Assembly: GCF_000002995.4 (NCBI RefSeq)
Contig: NW_025062479.1
Location: 7,803,721-7,867,720 of the forward strand
Direction: 5' to 3'
DNA length: 64,000 nt
Source of the DNA: Brugia malayi
Taxonomy: Eukaryota; Nematoda; Chromadorea; Rhabditida; Onchocercidae
Each line of letters starts with the position of its first letter. Position 1 is the first letter of the stretch. The translations under genes and the position numbers were made by a program. The notes beneath the pieces were generated by a model that worked only from the letters and a program-made list of their open reading frames with translations, was not told where the DNA came from and did no database searches. Positions 13,041-23,427 of the stretch are shown piece after piece.

Positions 13041-14680
13041 TTGTTTGTGTGCTTGAAAACGAACTGTAACAAGCAGCCAGTAATGCTAAATTAAAAATAA
13101 AGTTGTAGCTGCGAAACTACTCATGATACTAATTCAGCAACTACAAATATGCAAATTGGGTGTTTGATATTAGCACATCAACTACAGAAGCTTTTCAATT
13201 AACTTTCCTCACCAAACAATAGTTAGACATAACCAAAGAGACTCATTAAAGAAAATTATGTGAGGCATCGATTATAGTCTGTTTTCAAGATTTGTTACGT
13301 CTATTTAAATTTGCGAAATGCATGGATTAATCACTTGATTTGTTAAATGTTGGTAAAGCTAATGACTGTAATTTTAACAATCAATTACGCGTGCTAAGTA
13401 ATAATACAAGTAAAAACTTTGCAGTGAACCTTTTAAAAACCATTCCACAACTTAAAGTTCTTGCCAATACAAGACCCACAACTCAACACTAAGAAATGAC
13501 CAGATGCATCGGACTTCCCATTCTCGGGCGAGGTGCTTCTCAGCAACCTCCACAAGCTTGTATACCAGAGACACCAAACAACCTTATCACACCTGTTTTT
13601 ACGGAAAAAGCCCTGCTGAACGCGGCCCCATTATGATCGTGGTTGTTGTCAAGATTATGGAGTGAAGCAGACTTTTGTAGCTTTACCTAATTTGAAAAAC
13701 TCGGGAAATATTTGAAAGTGATTTTTCTGTCATTATTCATCTATTACTTTCTCTAATTCATTCTAAAAGTATCCTGGTTAAGCAATACTTGTTAGGTCAT
13801 GTTCACCTTGAAACTTGACAGAGAATGTGCCATAATCGGTGGGAATTGCACCATTTGATATGGTGAAAAAAAAATTGACTTTTTATCATCGAAGGTATCT
13901 TTTCGTTCGAAAAGAATCAAGTTTTGAAATTAATGAGGTTTTTTATAAATCGAATAAAATGGACAAAAAAGATGATTTTCGAAGCCCTTTATGCTTTACA
14001 TTTCAATGTTTTTCAATAAATGAAGAAAAAGATTCACCATCGGTTTTGCAATGATAGTATTAAGGTTTTTGTTGAAAACCTAGTTGCTTACTGCTTCCAT
14101 ATACGTCTAATTATTGAGTCTATACCAGACGGTACAAATTACCCTTTATCTGTTTTGAAAATTGTTGAGCTTTGAACAGTCTACAAACAACTGTCATTTT
14201 CGTTGAAAGAAGTTGAAGTAAAGCCTTTGGGAAGCAACATTTTTCTTTGTCTGAAAAGAGCCTTTTTTAAATATTTGTAAATGTGTTTAGTTCATTAAAT
14301 TTGCATATAATATTGATTTAGTTTTAGCTGAAAAATTAAATTTGATTTCCTATGTTAGTAGAATTAAAAAAACGATCACTTTCAAGAATACAGATTTTAA
14401 ATATCACGTTAACTTATGTCTACCATTCTCGTGTGCTGTAGGGCTTAAGGAGGTAAATTTTTGTAAAATCAATGTTCAGAACATTAGCAGGTCAGATAAC
14501 ACCATTAAATCCTCTTAACATATCTCTTATTTAATTTCATTTATCTGTCATGCCGTCTAGCGGTTGCTTATATCAATCTATTACTATTTTGATAAAAAGT
14601 CATGTATTGATAAGAATAGGTACAGGGTGACACTTGAAATTTGGTTCAATAGGACTTTCAAAAGAAGAAATCGGGTGAAG
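13041..14680. other. Intergenic, upstream of orphan gene
   Basis: This is the 5' side of the minus-strand orphan gene. An open frame at 13839-14054 (+) has no convincing splice or start context and is not called. I see no repeats. Confidence 0.45.
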
Positions 14681-14689
14681 ATGGGACGA

Positions 14690-15160
14690 TACTTACGTGA
14701 ATGATTATGACGATAGGTGAAGTGCGTTTTTACTTGTTTTAGGGAATGTCCAATGGAATCATTTCTGGTGGCTCCAGTTTTAAATTGTTGATGTAAAATA
14801 TGCGATGTGCGCATTTTAGGTCTATTACAAAAGTCTTTTAGAATTCTAAAAAACATAAGCAAAAAATACACCTGCTATTTTAACTATGGAATCCCAATTG
14901 GATTATTATGTATTACTACCATAGTAAATCTCTTAACTGTGGTGTTTAAGATTGCTACAGATTTGAAAGAGCTATCGCCATTCGATGCGGAGTACGGATC
15001 ATCGCTCTGATCAAGCGACCCCTGTCACGCGCTCAAAGGAAACATTTCCTGAAATTTCTCTTTGATATTGATAGATAATTTGAAACACCAACAAGTGTAA
15101 TCAAATTTTGATCAACAGCAATCGTGCTCGAATCATCATCTATAGTGCTTTCTATGTTCA
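14690..15160 (-). CDS. Candidate exons of an unrecognised gene
   Basis: Three stretches on the minus strand read like protein and have plausible splice edges. One near 15155-15040 contains DDDSSTIAVDQNLITLVGV, one near 15006-14920 contains DDPYSASNGDSSF and ends at an ATG|gtagta donor, and one near 14820-14693 contains RTSHILHQQFKTGATR and ends at a strong gtaagt donor. I could not join them in consistent phase, found no start or stop, and recognise no domain. Treat as a hint of a small or broken gene, not a model. Confidence 0.3.
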
Positions 15161-15496
15161 ATGAACGTTTTACGATTTTGTATAGTTTACATTTTTTCTC
15201 CAATGATGAAAAAGTATCAGAAATATATGTAAACTTTTAATCTTCATTTATTTGGTTTCTAATTCTGTTGATTGAAATTTTCTTATAGGAGTTTCTCTTT
15301 TATATATTTTCGAGACTCCATTTTATTCAAGAAAGCAAAGAATTTTAGCTTTTAAAAGTAACAGCTTAATTTCAATTCGAGAAAATAATAATTGATGGTT
15401 TTTCTTAATTTTAATGCATTCAGTTATTCTTATATTTTACTATGTGGTTTCTTGACAGTCTTCTGTAGTGCCTGCCACTGTGGTTCTTTTTGATCG

Positions 15497-15654
15497 TAGA
15501 ATCAATCTCTAGCTTTGTATAAACATGATAGCGCTGCTCCAGAAGAGTGTGTAAAACATATTACTCGTAATTCGGTGATATCTGTTTTGAGCTTTTACAG
15601 AAACAGTGTAGAAGCCAGAAAGAGGAAAGGAGAGGAAAAGAGACGGAAATTAAC
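15497..15654 (+). CDS. Candidate single exon, basic C-terminal end
   Basis: A plus-strand stretch bounded by possible acceptors (ending at 15491 or 15511) and a gtaatg donor at 15655. It encodes SAAPEECVKHITRNSV followed by the highly charged ARKRKGEEKRRKL. I found no partner exons. If read past the donor the frame stays open to a stop at about 15757. No family recognised. Confidence 0.25.
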
Positions 15655-17007
15655 GGTAATGAGAAATGTGCTGAATACATTTTCAGCTCCAGCAGAAGTC
15701 CATTACATTTGTTCCTATGACTTTAATATAGCACTGAATACACCGCCAGTATGCTAAAAGTAATGATTGTTGTTGAATTTTGACACAAGGTAAAAAAGCT
15801 TTTATTATTATCCACGCTTAGACGTAAAAGCAACCTTGACTACGAATAATGCTTATTGAAACTTATATGATAATGGTAGATGCAAAGAGGAAGTGATAGT
15901 AAAAATGCAACATTGCTTAGGATTCATGTGTTTGCTTTCTTTATGTCTTCATTTTCAATACTCTTCATATTCCATCTCATAATTTTACATATTTCTCGCC
16001 ATTTTCCTACTATTTGTCATGAAAACAAAGCCTTAATAAATGATTACGTTTTCAGTATTTCTTTTCTTTATAATTCGTATTAATGTGACACGAAGAGTAC
16101 CATCCAAGAATGAAATGTTATGAGAATCTTATTACTTGAAAAATGAAGAAACAAACCATATCAACAGAACAGGATCCAAAGTCTTCTTGAAAATCCATTT
16201 CAGGAAAACAGTTTTAAGTTTCTATGCATAGCAGTTAAGTTGGTCGGAATGATGGATTCTGATTAACTAGATTGACAAATCGATTCCGAAAAGTTGAAAA
16301 AAAAAAAAAAAACTGAAGTGGGGAACCGATTTAAAATTGATTACGTTTCTGAAGTAAAAGAAAAAAGTCCAATTAAGACCTTTCAGGCAAAAATACCTAT
16401 GAAGTACAGGAACCTATAGATGTCATCGAAACTGTAAATCAAGAAAAGTAGCCGTAGTTAAAAATTTTTTCTAATGAGAACAGTAGGCTCAAAATGTATT
16501 GAATAATGGAGAAAGTAAATGATACATAATTCTGACGATGTGCACCGAAATCAGTAAGTTCGACTTGCATACAACGAGAAAAAAAGTTAGTTTGAAATCT
16601 TATCACACACTTAGACTTTTTAGGATAATAAGTATATTCGTTTTAAGCGGTGTTGGTTTTAGTTTATGGAGATTTAAGTGTAAATTTGTATAACTAATTT
16701 TTGATTAGTAGGGTTTGAACGTTCTTTTTTATGTGTGGTATGATAATTTTTTAAGTCTGTGAAATTCATATTTATAGGTTTTATCATTTAGAAAAAATTT
16801 GACTTTTAGTCAGACAGTTTATTCTTTGTTTTTTTCTTGTCTTTTATTTTTGTATTTTTTTGTTTAAATGTTATTGAATTTTTATTTTATTGGGTATTGG
16901 ATTTTTATTTTTTTTTTCACTTGTTTATGTTTTCTTTTTTTGATTCCATCTTATTTCTTTGTTTTTTGTTTTGGACTAATAGAGTTGTTGGTTTCATTAT
17001 TATTACA

Positions 17008-17045
17008 TAAGCTGTAGTATGGTAGAGAAAACTTGTCTGTGTGTT
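17008..17045 (+). pseudogene. rrnS: 3' end of mitochondrial small-subunit rRNA (rrnS) remnant
   Basis: The stretch resembles the conserved 3'-terminal SSU rRNA motif (AAGTCGTAACA-GGTA type), here as AAGCTGTAGTATGGTAG followed by GAGAAAACTTG. Its place just upstream of nad1 agrees with filarial gene order. Only this end is recognisable; the upstream extent is unclear. Confidence 0.55.
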
Positions 17046-17063
17046 TTAAAAGTTTTAGTTTAT

Positions 17064-17098
17064 TATAGAATCAAGAACCGTAAATTCCTTGAATTTTA
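17064..17098 (+). pseudogene. trnY: Possible mitochondrial trnY remnant
   Basis: A possible anticodon arm with GTA in the loop (AAGAA-CCGTAAA-TTCCT) has one mismatch in the stem. It lies between the rrnS end and nad1, where filarial trnY is expected. The remaining arms are too decayed to draw. Confidence 0.3.
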
Positions 17099-17104
17099 CT
17101 TTGT

Positions 17105-18700
17105 TTTTTTGTTTTTTTTTTTTATTTTATTGGAATTTTTATCATAATTTTTATTTTACAAGCTATTGCTTTTTTAGCTTTGCTAAGAGGTTGTTTTTTA
17201 AGAGAGTCGCAGTGTCATATTGGCCCCAATAAGATTATTTGTTCCGGCTTTTCTGATGGTGTAAAATTAAAAAAAGAACGACTTTTTCACTTTCTTCTTG
17301 GTTATCTTTTTTATTTTGTTTTAATAGTTTTTTTTTTTTTGATTTATTTTGATTTTTATATCCTTCGATTATCTTGATTTTGATTATTTTTTTTTGTTTT
17401 TTATAGGTGTTACTGTTTATTTATTATATGGTCTGGAATTTTTAGTGGTGGTAAGTATTCTTTTATTAGTAAAATACACGAACTTGTGCTCAGAATTATT
17501 CTTATGAGATTGCTTTTTCGGTGTATTATTTTTTTCACTTAATAAAAGTGTGTTTATCTTTTAGTCTTTGTTTTTTACCTTTTTTTTTGTTTAGTTTTGA
17601 TTGATTTACATCGTGCCCCTTTCGATTTGTCTGAATGTGAGAGAGAGCTAGTTAGAGGTTTTAATGTTGAATATTCTAGTGTTGGTTTTGCCTCATTATT
17701 TTTGGGCGAATATGGCAATTTGTTATATTTTAGTTGTTTAACTTCTAGTTTGTTTTTTGGTATAAGATTTTTTTTTTTTTACGTTGTTGTTTGTTTGATT
17801 ATTTTTTGTCGTAGTGCTTACCCTCGTTTTCGTTTTGAATATATTGACGTATATATTGTCGCGAAGCTGAAATAAATTTCTCGAACCTCGAAATAACTTA
17901 CAAAAGATATTAAATAAAATTGAATTAACTCATAATACTAAAATTTTTCCTAATTGAACATTCTTTAAAGAAATATAAAACTGTTCCAAATTGCATCTCA
18001 TCTAAGCAATCATTATTCCAAACTCTCCTCATTGTAGCTAAGCTTCTTCTGTTTGTCTAGGAATTTTCAACAGTTAGCAAAGGGCATGTGTATTGCTTGA
18101 TATGTTAAAAATTACTCCTTTGTTCCAAGCCAAATTTGCTTGTAATGTTGAGATATTGTAAAAGTTTTCTAATCTAATAATCATTCTTATGAGCAACTGA
18201 CAATACTAAAACCCATCTCTTACTATATAAAGAGTAAAAATCATTCGATAGCTCTTTATTCAGTGTAATCATGTATCTTTTACAAATCAATGCCTACTAT
18301 ACAAAGATTGAAGTCCTTTGTCTTATTGAATTTTTTGTACCAGCAAGTTATGGTTCGGCTACTCTTCCTCACTCATAGTTCATTTAATTTTTCTATGTTC
18401 CTCATCGACTTATTCATCTCCTTCATCTTATTCGTTGAACTCTAAGAAATTATCAGTGCACTGTTGCTATAGATTAATATCTATACATTGTGGTTGTTAA
18501 CAAATAAAGTCGTTACAACAGACCTATCATTCAACGCATTCGTCTGTACCAACTACAATAACAAACAAGGAAGGCAAAACTTCAATTCAACTCTAAGCTA
18601 CAAGTTATATTTAGACTGAACCCCAAACTTCACGGCATATTTTTTGGTTTTTCTTTCATTGCTTTTATGGTATGCTTATTTAGTTTCATTTTTAAATAAT
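17105..18700 (+). pseudogene. nad1: nad1 (NADH dehydrogenase subunit 1) mitochondrial pseudogene, interrupted
   Basis: The order of recognisable blocks is FILQAIAFLALL (17142-17177), SQCHIGPNK (about 17207-17233) and DGVKLKKE (17253-17277), then SYEIAFS near 17500. DLHRAPFDLSECERELV and GFNVEYSSVGFA follow in 17600-17690, then RSAYPRFRFEYID up to 17848. These match the most conserved parts of ND1, including the DLxRAPFDxxExExELVxGFNxEYS signature. Blocks lie in different frames, so there are frameshifts. The gene is split at about 17856 by an inserted element; likely C-terminal sequence (IFWFFF) resumes at about 18639. Confidence 0.86.
17857..18637. mobile_element. Solo-LTR-like insertion inside the nad1 pseudogene
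   Basis: A 781-bp block of ordinary nuclear composition sits inside T-rich nad1 sequence. It begins TGTCGCGAAGCTG and ends CACGGCA, so it has TG...CA termini. A TATA-like TATATAAAG lies near 18224 and an AATAAA at 18503, the order expected of an LTR promoter and polyadenylation signal. Flanks show a likely 5-bp target duplication: exact ATATT at 17853-17857 and 18637-18641 if the element starts one base later, or TATAT/TATTT with one mismatch if TG...CA are the ends. BEL/Pao elements typically make 5-bp duplications. It codes for nothing recognisable. Strand follows the TATA-to-AATAAA reading (+), but is inferred. Confidence 0.6.
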
Positions 18701-18726
18701 ATTTTTATATATTTTTTAACGCAATT

Positions 18727-19345
18727 TTGTTTTTGTATATAGATTTTTTAGACAATTTTGTTATCATCTATTATTTGATTTTGGTTAGTGTTTCATTTGT
18801 TCATATAGAGTTGTCAAGGTTAGATTGTTTAAAAGTACTGAATTACTTTTTTGGGTTTTTGGTTAGTGGTTTTAGTCACCAGGGTATTCAGTTTAGATTT
18901 TTATTTAAAGTGTATTGGCTTTTTTTTTCCTTCTGTTTTTGGATACGTGGTTTGGTTTTTCTCTTGTTTAGTCCTTCAGCTATGTTCATATTTTTACTTT
19001 TTATTACTGTCTTGAATTTCGGAATTTTCGTTATATATTTTTTTTCGTTATGTTTTTTCTCATTGGTTAAGATTTTTGATGAGTGGTGTGGCTTTAACTT
19101 TGCGTATTAGTATTATTTTTTTGATTGATCATATCTTAATATTTATTGTTCAGACTTTTTTTATCGTTTATTATTTCCGTTGAACCGTTTTTCGCCTTTC
19201 AGAGTTATATTTCTTTCACTTCACTTTGTGGTTTTTTTTAGATATAATTTATTTTATTACAATAGTTAAAATTTTAGAATTTTATTTTGATGAGACAATA
19301 GTTCACTGTATTTTTTCTGGCTTTTTAGTATTTTTTAGGTATTTT
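18727..19345 (+). pseudogene. atp6: atp6 (ATP synthase subunit a) mitochondrial pseudogene
   Basis: A 127-residue open stretch (18727-19110) is highly hydrophobic and contains LFSPSAMFIFLLF. A +1 shift near 19060 opens another frame reading SHWLRFLMSGVALTLRISI, similar to the VALTxRLxxNxxxGH region of ATP6. Position between nad1 and cox2 fits filarial order. The frameshift and later stops make it a pseudogene. Identity rests on the second block plus synteny. Confidence 0.68.
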
Positions 19346-20222
19346 TGTTTTCGAAACAAAGGAATTTTGAGCTAATCATTTATTTAGAAAATTACGTATT
19401 TTTTATTTCTTGCAATTCTTATGTATTTTGTTATTTTATTCATAATTATTATTCTTACCTTATTGTATTTTTGGTAAGGTTAGGTGTATATTTTTTGGGT
19501 AATTTTTTTAAGTTAAATTTAGAACGTGGGAATAGTTGAATAATTGCGTTAATTTTACAGATATTAGTTGTTAATTTTTTAGTTGTTATATCTGGTCTTG
19601 TTTTTTAATTAATTCATTGTCAGAGACGGATATTTCGTGAATCGGAGCTAACTTTAAAAGTTATTGGGCATCAATGATATTGAAATTATAAGCATGGAAA
19701 TAATGGTGATTAAGTTTTGATTTTATCAATGATATTGAAATTATAAGCATGGAAATAATGGTGATTAAGTTTTGATTTTATCAATGATATTGAAATTATA
19801 AGCATGGAAATAATGGTGATTAAGTTTTGATTTTATCAATGATATTGAAATTATAAGCATGGAAATAATGGTGATTAAGTTTTGATTTTTTTATAAAACC
19901 TACAGATAATTATAGATGGTTCAAGTACAGGAGATTTTTGATTATTTGCTATTGATAATCGCTGTGTTTTTCTTTACCTATAGCAGTAAATGTTGGTGTT
20001 TATTCTACATCAACTGATTAACTCATTCTTTTGCTGTACCTAAGTGTTTTGTTAAGATGGATGCCTTGAATGGTTTATTGACTAAAATTACTTTTAATTT
20101 TTCTTGTTGTGGTTTGTTTTATGGCCAATGTTTTCAGATTTGTGATGTGAATCATAGGTTTATACTTATTGTTTTAGAATTAACTTCTTTAGAGTGTTGG
20201 AAGAGTTGGGTGGAAGTCAGTT
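19345..20222 (+). pseudogene. cox2: cox2 (cytochrome c oxidase subunit II) mitochondrial pseudogene
   Basis: Recognisable blocks are LTLKVIGHQ-W-Y-W-NYK (19651-19690, with TGA read as Trp), NRCVF near 19958-19972, and then KMDALNGLL followed by FYGQCFQICDVNHRF and ECWKSW (about 20055-20213). These match the aromatic HQWYW motif and the CuA site of COX2 (GQCSEICGxNHSFMP). The CuA cysteines persist, but Gly and Ser-Phe-Met positions have drifted. Four 55-bp tandem copies interrupt the gene just after HQWYW and break the frame. A TAA also stops the upstream part near 19606. Confidence 0.88.
19671..19890 (+). repeat. Four identical 55-bp tandem copies inside cox2 NUMT
   Basis: Units start at 19671, 19726, 19781 and 19836 and appear identical except for the last base of the fourth. 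Each encodes the Trp-Tyr-Trp-Asn-Tyr-Lys-His part of COX2 in mitochondrial code. Since 55 is not a multiple of three, the array cannot be functional coding sequence. Identity among copies, beside heavily decayed flanks, shows expansion after insertion. Confidence 0.95.
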
Positions 20223-20310
20223 TAATTTAAATATTTATGATTTAAAAGTTTTTGGAACTTTAATTATTCTTTGATTTTATTTTTTGGTATTACATATCAG
20301 TAAAGGTTTT

Positions 20311-23300
20311 TGTCACAATTAATGAATACTAGAAATGGGCCAACTATTTCAAATATGAAAATTTTTAACTTAATCACACGGTTGAATTCATTTTAATGCC
20401 ATGATAAGCTCTCAAGCTTATTGACACTGATTTTTATGACTCCTCAATTTTGACTGTATGTGAAGGAACTGGACTCTTCAAATCTGAAATTTTAGTTACG
20501 TGTGCAAGAAGTGCTGGAAAATATGCAGAATTTATTTTCATTCAATACCGGCTTGTTATATGCGTAATAAAAACAATCTGCAATATTGTATCTGGTATAT
20601 TCTGCAAGTAGAACGACTTGGTGGTATTCCGATGACGAATGAGGCCGTTCAAAACTATAATTCTACAGCTAAACTGTTCTAAATAAGAGTGACCCTAACT
20701 GACCTTAAAATGATACATATTATTTTATGAATCGCGAAATAATGACAGCGAATTGTATCCTTTGTTAACAAAGTTCATGATATCCAATTTCACAAAGTTC
20801 CTGGTTTTGTGAAAGTTTAGTAATGAGGATTACAAATGTGGTAGTTAACTATGGAATTGGAATTTCATTTCATAATGTTCTATTGATTTCAGGTCAGTGC
20901 AAGAACATCTTCGATTTCTAGCAAAAGCACTATTGTTGACTATCCCAGTAAATGCTATTTCCTTTATAGATTGCTATTTTGCATCATATCAATCTTACCT
21001 TAGTCCTATTAACCAAATTGGATGTTCAAGTCATGTTTCACTGAATATGTATGAACTATTTAAATTTGACATGCTATTTCCATAAACGTAGCTAAATTGG
21101 GTGAACACGAAGGAGTTCTGTGGTGCAATCGGTATGCCTCTAGTTTTGTTTGCTGATAAATATTCTGTTATCTAGATATATAAATGTGTACCGTTTCATT
21201 GATTGTTTACCACATGTAGTCTCAGAGATGTTTTTTGTAAGGTCGTATTAGTTGCGTAATTTTAGGCGGGTCAGCATAAGAACACGTTAAAATATCCATA
21301 AATCTGTGATGAGTGCAATAACTAGGAAGAAGAGTACTCTAAATTTTTGCACTTTTTTTTCACTTCTCTTCATAGGCTTTACTTCTAGAAAAGACAGAAA
21401 AGTTTTTTAAATTATCGGAAGCCTTTTTTTCAGAAAATAAGATATGTTTGCTAAGAACGGTAGCATACTTTTATTCACCATACAGTTTAACAGATCAGCA
21501 ATATCGATTATTTTATTAGCCTATACTGATTACGTATCATTCGGACATGTGTTCATTTGTTGTTTACGTTTGTCTTCGATATCTTCATACTTCGGGAAAC
21601 ACAATTTACAGCGAAGATGGACATTCTTGAAGGAAAACTTTTTTAATAGCACAAAAGCACACTTTTTTGTTATGTGCTTCATTATCATTTACTTCTTTTT
21701 ATATGATCAACAACTATTTTCATCTTGTTAACAAAAATCATGTCATATTCATGGAAGAATTTCTCTGCATTGTTTGTTAATGCACTTCAAGTACAACGAA
21801 AGATGCAAGTTGGAAATACTACTTAATATAATAATGTGCAATTTTGGAAACCCTGGAAGATTAATCACTTTTCTAAGAGTTGGAATTATTTGTAATGCTG
21901 AGAATATATAGTAAATGAATTCATATTTGATAACATAATTAGCAACAACTAGTAAGTGAGTCATTTTTTGGTAAATGCTATAGAGGCATATCCTTAAAAA
22001 ATGCCTTATGTATCGTATTCTTTTTTGTCTATTGTCGTTATTCTTTATCTTTTTTTTTGATATTCGTTTTATTCAAATGACATTACACTTTCACAATTTC
22101 AAATTAGAATAAGGCGATGGATGTTGAAATGGTGTCAGAAAGATGGCAGAAAGTCGTTTTTTTACTTTACATCCGCCAAGCAGTGGCTGTAGCAATCTTT
22201 CTTTCACACTAATAAATCTGCACAGCGTATGTCGCATTAGCTTGCAGTCCTTATCTAATTTATCAAGAAACATTGTTTACTTTGTTGACCTTCCGATTCC
22301 CAATAATTACCATCCTATGTATAATGAAAAAAGGAAATGTGTCAATCCGTAGATGAAAACAAGATCGTTCAAACGTTATCCTTTTTAGAAATGTTCACAT
22401 TTTGCGGTCTTATATTACTGCTCACATTTTGTAGTCTTTTATTGCTTATTATCTCATGCGGTTCTAACAAGTTCATTTCTATTATCCTAAAATGATAGGA
22501 TTAAATGAAGTTATCTGGAGATCATATGTACTCTTGATAATTTAGATTTCCATTCCTTCAGTGAATTTTTTTTGTGTTTGAATGTTGTGTAAACTGTGGC
22601 TACGTTCTCTGATTGTACTATGTTTTACAAACTTTTCAGTCCTATAAGCTGATTGATTAGCTGCAGTAATTCATTTTCACTCTATATTTTCTGGTAATCT
22701 ATTTCATGAGAATAAGCGACCTCGATACTGTGACTTTTTAAACAAAGAAATTATTTGCAAATATTTAGATTAGTATGCTTTTCTGTCCTTCTTTTTATGC
22801 TTTTATGCTTTGCTCAGTAGTTTACGTTTCTGCAGTTCATTTAAGCTGTTCTGTTGTTATTCACTGCAGTGACTCATAAATTACATTAAATCTCTTTTCC
22901 GAATATCAAAATAGCAGAGTTCCTTTCCTACAAATCAAATTGAATTTGAAATTTTGGTCAAATTAACAGTATATTTCTTATCTGAATATGATTTAAATTA
23001 AACTCTGAAAATTCTCATCTCCTGATGCATTAGTTATTTGGTGAATGAAATTTGTCACATTTTTAGATGGACATCAATTGGATCTATCAATGCCTGTAAA
23101 CAGGAGCAAAAGTGATTAAAGAAACCAAATTTGCTTTGAAGTTTTCCAAAAGATTTGCGAAATCTTTTACTTGCTTATAAATAGGTTCCTGCGCAAATCT
23201 TAGAGAAATGACAAACTCAACTTATTTAGGTAACGTTATTTCATATTGTGGGTGCCAGTAAAAAAAAAGTTGAATGATATAAATGTGTGTGTTATTTAAC

Positions 23301-23427
23301 AAGAAATGTTCTAGTATGAAAGGTAAATACCCCTCGTGTTCCCTTGTTCTCAGCCGAGCTCTCTAGCACGCGCATACCTTATTTCATAAGAAACAGTCAC
23401 ATCTTGTAATATATGAGGTAGCGATGA
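20311..23427. other. Intergenic, no gene recognised
   Basis: Short open frames at 20500-20682, 20897-21085, 21444-21731 and 22143-22352 lack recognisable domains and convincing splice partners. T-rich composition of the NUMT fades by about 20310; 20223-20300 may hold a trnH or rrnL stub but no motif is clear. The left side of the Pao element must begin somewhere before 23428, and no LTR was found there. Confidence 0.45.

Larger units (their letters stand above)
16630..20310 (+). other. NUMT: nuclear copy of mitochondrial DNA
   Basis: An abruptly T-rich, C-poor stretch with decayed mitochondrial genes in one orientation: rrnS 3' end, possible trnY, nad1, atp6, cox2. From my knowledge of filarial mtDNA the order is nad4L-rrnS-trnY-nad1-trnF-atp6-trnI-trnG-cox2-trnH-rrnL, which this matches. 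Several TGA codons fall where mitochondrial code gives Trp (for example HQ-W-Y-W in cox2), so the DNA came from a genome using that code. Frameshifts and in-frame stops show it is not functional. Flanking DNA has ordinary nuclear composition and rrnL is absent on the right, so this is an insertion rather than a mitochondrial contig. T-rich sequence at 16630-17000 may derive from nad4L and/or rrnS, but I could not align it. Outer edges are approximate. Confidence 0.87.

Noticed and set aside
16630..20310. Possibility that the T-rich block is a Wolbachia insertion
   Set aside because: The recognisable genes are mitochondrial (nad1, atp6, cox2) with TGA at Trp positions; no bacterial gene is seen.
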